Assembly: GCA_015489295.1 (NCBI GenBank)
Contig: WGAB01000186.1
Location: forward strand, 1-12,968
Direction of reading: 5' to 3'
Length of the DNA stretch: 12,968 bases
From: Caldifarciminota bacterium
GTDB taxonomy: Bacteria; WOR-3; Hydrothermia; WGAB01
This document shows positions 8,098 through 12,968 of the stretch, piece by piece. The number at the start of each line of letters is the position of its first letter. The stretch's first letter is position 1. The position numbers were made by a program, and so were the translations under genes. Below the pieces are notes generated by a model. That model had not been told where the DNA came from. It made no database searches and saw only the letters and a program-made list of their open reading frames with translations.

Positions 8098-8583
8098 TCA
8101 GTGGCTGTGATGGGCGTCGGGACCGTGGACATGGCCGTGGGCCAGTTCCTCGGGTGTCGCATCCCGCACGTCCAGCACCTTGAGGCGGAAGGTGAGGGTC
8201 TCCCCGGCCAGCGGGTGGTTAAAATCGGCCACCACCGCATCGTCCCGCACCTCCCGGATCAGGAAGGGCAACTGGTGCCCGTCCGGGGTGCGCGCATACA
8301 TGACCATGCCGGGCCGGAGGTCCATCCCCTCGCCAAAGGCACTCCGGGGGATGTGCTGGATCTGGTTCTCGTCGTACTCGCCGAAGGCCTGGTCCGGCGT
8401 CAGCGTGATTTCCACTTCCTCCCCCACCTCCTTGCCCTCCAGGGCCTGTTCCAGCGCGGGCAGCAGCTGGCCGATGCCCTGGATATACTGCAGAGGATGC
8501 CCCGCGGTATCCTCCACCACTTCGCCCTGGGCGTTCCGGATCTGGTACTCCAGGGTGACCACTTTGTTCTGTGCAACCTTCAT
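8098..8583 (-). CDS. SlyD-like FKBP-type peptidyl-prolyl cis-trans isomerase
   Basis: 161 residues from the ATG at 8583, chosen because GGAGG (8592-8596) sits eight bases upstream; the longer frame from 8634 would begin inside the promoter -10 element. SlyD proteins catalyse prolyl isomerisation and act as chaperones through an insert-in-flap (IF) domain. The FKBP part shows VTLEYQIRNAQGEVVEDT, PLQYIQGIGQLLPALEQAL and VGEEVEITLTPDQAFGEY; the IF insert covers about residues 70-120; the fold closes with DFNHPLAGETLTF. The last 13 residues hold six His (149, 151, 153, 158, 159, 161), a short version of the metal-binding tail of SlyD. There is no signal peptide, so it is cytosolic. It has its own promoter (8626-8654) and terminator. 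It could also be annotated simply as an FKBP-type isomerase; the IF domain favours SlyD. Confidence 0.93.
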   Translation of the reverse strand: MKVAQNKVVTLEYQIRNAQGEVVEDTAGHPLQYIQGIGQLLPALEQALEGKEVGEEVEITLTPDQAFGEYDENQIQHIPRSAFGEGMDLRPGMVMYARTPDGHQLPFLIREVRDDAVVADFNHPLAGETLTFRLKVLDVRDATPEELAHGHVHGPDAHHSH

Positions 8584-8591
8584 GTTGTCAA

Positions 8592-8596
8592 CCTCC
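8592..8596 (-). promoter_or_regulatory. Ribosome binding site that fixes the FKBP start
   Basis: GGAGG on the minus strand, eight bases before the ATG at 8583. With the promoter at 8626-8654 it rules out the start at 8634. Confidence 0.8.
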
Positions 8597-8625
8597 AAAT
8601 TCGCAAAATCCCGATCGATAAGGCT

Positions 8626-8654
8626 ACTATACATGGCGGCTCAGGGCTTGTCAA
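8626..8654 (-). promoter_or_regulatory. Sigma-70-type promoter for the FKBP gene
   Basis: Minus strand: perfect TTGACA (8654-8649), a 17-base spacer, and TATAGT (8631-8626). The predicted start of transcription is near 8619, giving a leader of about 36 bases. It is back to back with the promoter at 8688-8716, with 33 bases between the two -35 elements. Confidence 0.85.
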
Positions 8655-8660
8655 ACCGGC

Positions 8661-8699
8661 GATTTTCCGGCGAGAATCCAAAACATCTTGATTTTCCGG
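8661..8699 (+). repeat. Direct repeat of a 10-mer between divergent promoters
   Basis: GATTTTCCGG occurs at 8661-8670 and again at 8690-8699. The second copy overlaps the plus-strand -35 element; the first lies seven bases upstream of the minus-strand -35. A shorter repeat, CCGGCGA, occurs at 8656-8662 and 8667-8673. The placement suits a regulator binding site but could be chance. Confidence 0.5.
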
Positions 8700-8716
8700 G
8701 CTTTTCCCCTTATGTT
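8688..8716 (+). promoter_or_regulatory. Sigma-70-type promoter for the cyclase-porin unit
   Basis: TTGATT at 8688-8693, a 17-base spacer, and TATGTT at 8711-8716. The predicted transcript starts near 8723, leaving a leader of about 19 bases that contains AGGAGG (8730-8735), six bases before the ATG at 8742. This also rules out the longer reading frame starting with TTG at 8688. Confidence 0.7.
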
Positions 8717-8741
8717 AGGGGCTGCAAACAGGAGGTGTTCC

Positions 8742-9722
8742 ATGAAACGGCTGTTGGTCGGGGGCTTGGTGGTACTGGCTGCGGGATGGTTCTTCTATGC
8801 CCATCAGGGCAACGCGCAGATGTCCTCCGCGAAGTCCCAATACCCCCTGTGGCAGGTGTACAACGACTACTTCGTGAACGCCAAGTACGTGGACCTCACC
8901 CACAACATGACCCCGCACATTCCGGTGTGGCCCGGCTTCGGCAACGCCCGGTTTGAGCCCACCCGTGCTGGCCGCGACCTGGGCGACTACGCCAAAAAGG
9001 GCGAGGTCTTCACCTACGAAAAGCACGGCTTCGTGGCCACCGCCTACTGGCTCCCCACCGACCAGTACGGCACCCAGCTGGATCCGCCGGCCCACTGGGA
9101 CCCCTACTACCCCACCATTGACGAGCTGCCGGCCACCTACACCATCCGGCCGCTGGTGGTCATCAACATCGCCGACAAGGTGAAGGAGAACCCGGGGTAC
9201 CATCTCCAGGTGTCTGACATCCTGGAGTGGGAAAAGAAGCACGGGAAGATCCCGGAGGGCGCGGTGGTGATGGTGCGCTCCGACTGGTACAAGCGCTGGC
9301 CCAAGCTGGGCGATCCCGATTTTGAAAAGAAGAAGGAGCGCTTTGCCAACAAGCCCTTCCCCGGGGTCTCCCTGGAAGCCCTGAAGTTCCTGCACGAGGA
9401 GCGGCACATCCTGTTCCACGGCCACGAACCCCTGGACACCGACACCACCCCCACCCTCGTGGGTGAGTACTGGCTCATGCACCATGGTTACTGCCAGGCC
9501 GAAGGCGTGGCCAATCTGGACAAGGTGCCCGAGGCCGGCGCCCTGATCGCCATCGGGTACCCGAAGTTCCAGGGCGGTACCGGCGGCTATGCCCGGTACA
9601 TCGCCATTTGCCCGCCGGATTGGCCCTACGGCGTGTCCATCAAGGAAGCCTTCGGTGCCCCGCTGCCCAAGAGCGACAAGCCGCTGCACTGGGACGACAA
9701 GGTGGGCATGCGGGTTCGGTAA
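8742..9722 (+). CDS. Exported cyclase family protein (kynurenine formamidase-like hydrolase)
   Basis: 326 residues from the ATG at 8742, which has AGGAGG six bases upstream. Residues 1-25 form a signal peptide (MKR, a hydrophobic core, cleavage likely after GNA), so the protein should be periplasmic. The mature part matches the cyclase family (PF04199): YVDLTHNMTPHIPVWPG (49-65), the metal-site region YGTQLDPPAHW (109-119) and HILFHGHEPLDTD further on. In most members the central motif is HxGTHxDxPxH; here GTH is GTQ and the first His is Asp or Gln, while Asp114 and His118 remain. This change may mark a distinct subgroup. Known relatives are metal-dependent hydrolases acting on amide or ring bonds (N-formylkynurenine, isatin); the substrate here is unknown. 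The porin-like gene follows after 34 bases with no terminator between them. Confidence 0.85.
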   Translation: MKRLLVGGLVVLAAGWFFYAHQGNAQMSSAKSQYPLWQVYNDYFVNAKYVDLTHNMTPHIPVWPGFGNARFEPTRAGRDLGDYAKKGEVFTYEKHGFVATAYWLPTDQYGTQLDPPAHWDPYYPTIDELPATYTIRPLVVINIADKVKENPGYHLQVSDILEWEKKHGKIPEGAVVMVRSDWYKRWPKLGDPDFEKKKERFANKPFPGVSLEALKFLHEERHILFHGHEPLDTDTTPTLVGEYWLMHHGYCQAEGVANLDKVPEAGALIAIGYPKFQGGTGGYARYIAICPPDWPYGVSIKEAFGAPLPKSDKPLHWDDKVGMRVR

Positions 9723-9743
9723 AACCCGGGAAAACCTTTCAAC

Positions 9744-9755
9744 AAGGAGGTGATC
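9744..9755 (+). promoter_or_regulatory. Unusually complete ribosome binding site of the porin-like gene
   Basis: AAGGAGGTGATC is complementary over 12 bases to the usual 3' end of bacterial 16S rRNA. Its GGAGG core ends six bases before the ATG at 9757. Such a site suggests strong translation, as expected for an abundant outer-membrane protein. Confidence 0.85.
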
Positions 9756-9756
9756 T

Positions 9757-11001
9757 ATGAAAAAGGCCCTGTTGATCCTGCTGGCCCTCGGTGTCGTGGC
9801 ACTGCGTGCAGAAGGCCCCAAGATCACGGTGGGCGGTACCTTCTACACCTACAGCTTCTTCTGGAACAACCAGGACTTTAACAGCGACTCCGCCGACGGC
9901 GACCAGAGCTACTATGTGCACGCCGATATCACGGTAAACGCCGACTTCGGCAACAACATCACCGGCAAGATCACCGCGGGTGCCTGGGGTGACATCGGGC
10001 AGGATCCGATTTACGGCACCGGCCCGGACCCCAATGTGCACCTGATGGAAGCCTACCTGACCATCGGGCATCCGCGGGGCCTGCCCATCTCCCTGACCAT
10101 CGGGAAGAAGCACGTGCTCTTTGGCGACGGCATCACCATCTTTGACGGCGGCGAGGACGGCTACTGGCAGGTCCTGCTGGAGCACGCCGGTGACAACTAT
10201 CACCTGAGCCTGTTTGACCTGCGGGCGATCGAGGGCGGCGGCATCGGCTACCTGGGCCTCGCCGGTCCGGGCAACGAGCCGGCTTCCGACAAGGACATCC
10301 TGGGCACCTACAACACCTTCACCTTCGGTAACCTGAACTTTGACCTCTACGGCTTCTATCGGGTGTACGGCGGCGACAAGCCCATGTGGGTGGGCCTTCG
10401 GAGCTACGGCTCCCCCATTGCCGGGCTCAACTATGCCGCCGAATTCGCCCAGATGCTCGGCAAGAACGAGGGCGAAACCGACACCGTCAACTACAAGGGC
10501 AACGCCGCCGAGTTCGTGCTGAACTACTCCATGCAGCCCTTTGACTTCGGCCTGGGCGCCGTGTACTTCTCCGGCGACAAAATGGACACCGACGACAACG
10601 AGGCCTACGAGTCCGTGAGCAACGGTCCCTTCACCTACGGCTTCTACAAGTGGTGGCCCGGTTTCGGCCCGGCCCACACGCTCCACACCTGGTACGGCTT
10701 TGCCCTGCTCATGCCCGGTGAGCCCTTCATGACCAACCTGTTCACCCAGAACGTGCACCTGGGCTATGCCGTGAACGACATGCTCTCCCTGCGGCTGGAC
10801 TTCTTCAACTACATGAAGAACGAGGTCGCGTCCGGCCAGGACAAGGATCTGGGCAAAGAAGTGTCGCTCTTCGCGCTGCTCCACTGCATGAAGACCGTGC
10901 ACCTTGGCCTCGCTGTCGGGTACTTCCTGCCCGGCAAGTATCTCGGCGACAACCTGGATCCGATGCTCGGCGGCTACTTCTTCGTGTTCAAGTCCTTCTG
11001 A
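9757..11001 (+). CDS. Outer-membrane porin-like beta-barrel protein (possibly alginate-export family)
   Basis: 414 residues. Residues 1-18 are a typical signal peptide (MKKALLILLALGVVALRA). The mature chain is Gly-, Tyr-, Phe- and Asp-rich, with repeated short amphipathic strands and polar turns (VGGTFYTYSFFWNN, NITGKITAGAWG, FGNLNFDLYGFYRVYGG). It ends VFKSF with a terminal Phe, the signature recognised by the outer-membrane insertion machinery. LTIGKKHVLFGDGITIFDGG resembles the GRQ-x-FGD stretch of alginate-export-type porins, but this assignment is tentative; a general porin or an adhesin is possible. It shares a transcript with the exported cyclase and has an exceptionally complete ribosome binding site and a strong terminator behind it. 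It probably carries small or anionic solutes across the outer membrane, perhaps the cyclase's substrate. Confidence 0.75.
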   Translation: MKKALLILLALGVVALRAEGPKITVGGTFYTYSFFWNNQDFNSDSADGDQSYYVHADITVNADFGNNITGKITAGAWGDIGQDPIYGTGPDPNVHLMEAYLTIGHPRGLPISLTIGKKHVLFGDGITIFDGGEDGYWQVLLEHAGDNYHLSLFDLRAIEGGGIGYLGLAGPGNEPASDKDILGTYNTFTFGNLNFDLYGFYRVYGGDKPMWVGLRSYGSPIAGLNYAAEFAQMLGKNEGETDTVNYKGNAAEFVLNYSMQPFDFGLGAVYFSGDKMDTDDNEAYESVSNGPFTYGFYKWWPGFGPAHTLHTWYGFALLMPGEPFMTNLFTQNVHLGYAVNDMLSLRLDFFNYMKNEVASGQDKDLGKEVSLFALLHCMKTVHLGLAVGYFLPGKYLGDNLDPMLGGYFFVFKSF

Positions 11002-11021
11002 GCAGGGACGACACGGATTCC

Positions 11022-11065
11022 AACGGGGCGGTGGGCCACAGGGCTTCACCGCCCCGTTCCTTTTT
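11022..11065 (+). terminator. Rho-independent terminator after the porin-like gene
   Basis: Perfect 12-bp inverted repeat AACGGGGCGGTG (11022-11033) with CACCGCCCCGTT (11047-11058), a 13-base loop, and then CCTTTTT. It begins 20 bases after the stop codon and separates the cyclase-porin unit from hom. Confidence 0.93.
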
Positions 11066-11085
11066 GCAGAGCCCAGGCTGCAAAA
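11062..11085. repeat. Inverted repeat upstream of hom
   Basis: TTTTGCAG (11062-11069) and CTGCAAAA (11078-11085) are perfect 8-base arms around an 8-base spacer. The left arm shares the T run of the terminator. The shape suits a dimeric regulator's operator or a small RNA hairpin; function is unproven. Confidence 0.5.
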
Positions 11086-11109
11086 TTAGAACAAACGGAG
11101 GGAACGCCC

Positions 11110-12159
11110 ATGAAAACCTACAATCTGGGCATTGTGGGCTTTGGCACCGTGGGCCAGGGCATCGCCCGGCTCCTGGTCGCCAAACAGTCCCAGCTTCAGG
11201 TCAACCATGGTTTTTCCTTCAGGGTGGTGGGCATCGCCGACCCTGTAAAGGGCATGATCCACAACCCCAATGGCATCCTGCTTCAGGCGGCGCTGGACGC
11301 CGTGACCAACGGCCGACGGTTGGAAGACGCCGACCTCGGCGAGCCGGGCTGGGACAGCCTGAAACTCATCCGCGAAGGCAACCTGGACATCCTGCTGGAA
11401 ATCACCCCCACCAACCTGCGAACCGGTGAACCCGGCATTACCCACCTGCGGGAGGCCCTGAGCCAGGGGATCCATGTGGCCACCACCAACAAGGGGCCCA
11501 TCGCCCTGGCCTACGCGGAACTCCGGGACCTGGCCGAAAGCCGGGGCGCCGAACTGCGGTTTGAGGGCACCGTGCTTTCCGGCACGCCGGTGTTCAACCT
11601 ATGGCGCTATGGCCTGGCCTGCGCCGACATCCAGGAAATCCAGGGCATCGTCAACGGCACCACCAACTACATCCTTACCCGCATGGCCGAGGGCATGGAC
11701 TACGAGGCAGCCCTGAAAGAGGCCCAGGCCAAGGGCTACGCGGAAACCGATCCCACGGCCGACGTGGAAGGGCTGGACGCTTTGGCCAAGGCCGTGATCC
11801 TGGGCAATGTCATCCTGGGCGGTCGGCTCCGGCCCGAAGAGGTGCCCACCCGCGGCATCACGGACATCCAGAAGGCTGATGTGGAAGAGGCCCTGGCCCA
11901 GGGCCAGAAATGGAAACTCCTGGTTCGGGTGTGGCGAGAACAGGGCAAGGTGCAGGCCCAGGTGGCCCCGCAGAAGGTGGACGCGTCCCACCCGCTGTAC
12001 GGCATCGACGGCGTCACCAATGCCCTCACCTTTTACAGCGACACTCTGGGCACCACCACCATCGTAGGCCCGGGCGCCGGCTCCCTGGAAACCGGCCACG
12101 CCCTGCTCATGGATCTTCTGGACATCCACCGCACCCTCCGGCAACGGGGTGCGCGATAA
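11110..12159 (+). CDS. hom: Homoserine dehydrogenase, short form without ACT domain
   Basis: 349 residues from the ATG at 11110, with GGAGG (11097-11101) eight bases upstream. It reduces aspartate semialdehyde to homoserine with NAD(P)H, the branch point to threonine and methionine. The N-terminal Rossmann fold carries GIVGFGTVGQG (7-17); LLEITPTNL and HVATTNKGPIA (Lys128) follow. The catalytic domain has GTVLSGTPVF, GIVNGTTNYILTRM (179-192) and AKGYAETDPTADVEGLDALAK, with catalytic candidates Asp223 and Lys227. The chain ends where many bacterial enzymes (about 430 residues) continue into a C-terminal ACT domain, so feedback inhibition by threonine through that domain is not possible. It is not fused to aspartokinase. 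An aldehyde dehydrogenase gene follows after 16 bases, probably on the same transcript. Confidence 0.95.
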   Translation: MKTYNLGIVGFGTVGQGIARLLVAKQSQLQVNHGFSFRVVGIADPVKGMIHNPNGILLQAALDAVTNGRRLEDADLGEPGWDSLKLIREGNLDILLEITPTNLRTGEPGITHLREALSQGIHVATTNKGPIALAYAELRDLAESRGAELRFEGTVLSGTPVFNLWRYGLACADIQEIQGIVNGTTNYILTRMAEGMDYEAALKEAQAKGYAETDPTADVEGLDALAKAVILGNVILGGRLRPEEVPTRGITDIQKADVEEALAQGQKWKLLVRVWREQGKVQAQVAPQKVDASHPLYGIDGVTNALTFYSDTLGTTTIVGPGAGSLETGHALLMDLLDIHRTLRQRGAR

Positions 12160-12175
12160 AAGAGGAGGCTTTCCC

Positions 12176-12968
12176 ATGAAGATGCTCATCGGCGGGGAAT
12201 GGGTGGACCGGGACGAGAAGATCCCGGTGCTGGACCCCCAGGACGATTCCGTGATCGATACCGTGCCCGCCGGCACGCCCGACGATGTGAAACGGGCCTT
12301 TGACATCGCCGAGCGGGGCGCGGAAATCATGCGCAACCTCGCCACCTACGACCGCTACGAGATCCTGCTCAAGACCGCCCATCTTCTGGAGGAACGCCTG
12401 GAGGAGTTCTCCCGGCTCATCGCCCGGGAAGGGGTCAAGACCATCCGGGAGGCCCGCAAGGAGGCGGCCCGCGCGGTCAACACCCTCACCTACGCCGCTG
12501 AAGAGGCCAAGCGGATCCAGGGCGAGATCGTGCACTTTGACGCCGATTTCCGGCGCGACCGGCGCGTGGGCTACTGGCTCCGGGAGCCCGTGGGGATCGT
12601 ACTGGCCATCACGCCGTACAACGATCCCCTGAACATGGTGGCCCACAAGGTGTCGCCGGCCCTCGCGGCGGGCAACGCTGTGGTGCTCAAACCCGCCACG
12701 GTCACGCCCCTGTCGGCCCTGAAGTTCGGCGAACTGCTCCTGGAGGCCGGCCTACCGCCGGAGGCCCTGTCCATCGTGACCGGCCGGGCTTCCCAGATCG
12801 CCGACGCCCTGGTCACCGATCCCCGGCCCCGGGTGATCACCTTTACCGGCGGCACCGAGGCGGGCGAGGACATCATCCGCAAGGCCGGCCTCAAGAAGGT
12901 GATGATGGAACTCGGCTCCTCCTCGGCCGTGATCGTCATGGACGACGCTGACCTGGACCGGGCGGTGC
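12176..12968 (+). CDS. NAD(P)-dependent aldehyde dehydrogenase, 3' partial
   Basis: 264 codons are visible from the ATG at 12176, which has AGGAGG (12163-12168) seven bases upstream; the gene continues past the window end. It belongs to the aldehyde dehydrogenase superfamily, which oxidises aldehydes to acids. Visible features are LREPVGIVLAITPYNDPLN (136-153) with the oxyanion-hole Asn149, ALAAGNAVVLKPA with cofactor-binding Lys172, FTGGTEAG (223-230), and MELGSSSAVIV with the general base Glu245. The catalytic Cys, usually about 30-35 residues after the Glu motif, lies beyond the window. KTIREARKEAARAVNTL resembles the lactaldehyde, succinate-semialdehyde and non-phosphorylating glyceraldehyde-3-phosphate dehydrogenase group, but the substrate cannot be decided. 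It lies 16 bases after hom; there is no sign that it acts in the aspartate pathway. Confidence 0.92.
   Translation, partial: MKMLIGGEWVDRDEKIPVLDPQDDSVIDTVPAGTPDDVKRAFDIAERGAEIMRNLATYDRYEILLKTAHLLEERLEEFSRLIAREGVKTIREARKEAARAVNTLTYAAEEAKRIQGEIVHFDADFRRDRRVGYWLREPVGIVLAITPYNDPLNMVAHKVSPALAAGNAVVLKPATVTPLSALKFGELLLEAGLPPEALSIVTGRASQIADALVTDPRPRVITFTGGTEAGEDIIRKAGLKKVMMELGSSSAVIVMDDADLDRAV

Noticed and set aside
8584..8634. Longer FKBP frame starting at 8634
   Set aside because: The start would be upstream of the predicted transcript start and within the -10 region; the ATG at 8583 has a good ribosome binding site and gives the normal family N-terminus.
8688..8741. Longer cyclase frame starting with TTG at 8688
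   Set aside because: That TTG is part of the -35 element, and the ATG at 8742 gives a proper signal peptide and follows AGGAGG.
8715..9827. 370-codon open frame on the minus strand
   Set aside because: Antisense to the exported cyclase, whose family match, signal peptide and ribosome binding site are clear; the minus frame shows no domain.
9739..11049. 436-codon open frame on the minus strand
   Set aside because: Antisense to the porin-like gene, Val/Gly/His-rich without motifs, and it would read through the terminator hairpin; a shadow frame.
11064..11092. Possible promoter before hom (TTGCAG, 17 bases, TAGAAC)
   Set aside because: Weak match at both elements, and the predicted start would fall inside the ribosome binding site; not strong enough to annotate, though hom must have some promoter after the terminator.
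1..12968. CRISPR array, insertion sequence, tRNA, or defence island
   Set aside because: No repeat-spacer pattern, transposase, terminal inverted repeats with target duplication, or tRNA-like cloverleaf was seen; the genes are mainly housekeeping and envelope functions.

Overview
The window is 12,968 bases of GC-rich (roughly 60-65% by eye), gene-dense bacterial chromosome. It points to a diderm (Gram-negative) bacterium: there is a CMP-Kdo synthetase gene for lipopolysaccharide, two proteins that look like outer-membrane beta-barrels ending in phenylalanine, and secreted proteins with signal peptides. Promoters are of the classical -35/-10 type with 17-bp spacers, and most starts have strong AGGAGG-type ribosome binding sites. 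I cannot name the phylum from sequence alone. I see no phage, insertion sequence, CRISPR, tRNA or rRNA.

Layout. (1) Bases 1-3133, plus strand: an envelope group made of the 3' part of kdsB, a predicted outer-membrane barrel protein overlapping it by 4 bases, and a polysaccharide-deacetylase-family protein. (2) Bases 3146-7017, plus strand: a good promoter drives glyA (serine hydroxymethyltransferase), whose stop overlaps by ATGA the start of an 843-residue protein. That protein has the layout of a STAND/AAA_16 ATPase followed by TPR-like repeats, but its nucleotide-binding motifs appear to be lost. (3) Bases 7041-8654, minus strand: an SlyD-like FKBP prolyl isomerase with its own promoter and a 14-bp terminator hairpin, then tsaD (tRNA t6A synthesis) directly after the hairpin. 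(4) Bases 8688-11065, plus strand: a second promoter, back to back with the FKBP promoter, drives an exported cyclase-family hydrolase and a porin-like outer-membrane protein. The unit ends in a 12-bp terminator. (5) Bases 11110-12968, plus strand: a short homoserine dehydrogenase without an ACT domain, then an aldehyde dehydrogenase that runs off the window.

How the genes work together. kdsB and the barrel protein are probably translationally coupled and serve the outer membrane. The cyclase and porin look like a periplasm/outer-membrane pair expressed together at high level. glyA and hom belong to serine/glycine/one-carbon and aspartate-family amino-acid metabolism. I did not find a clearly novel multi-gene system such as a defence island. 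The least conventional item is the apparently ATPase-dead STAND-like protein coupled to glyA. Also worth a look are the hairpin directly before tsaD, the repeated 10-mer between the divergent promoters, and the barrel protein coupled to kdsB.
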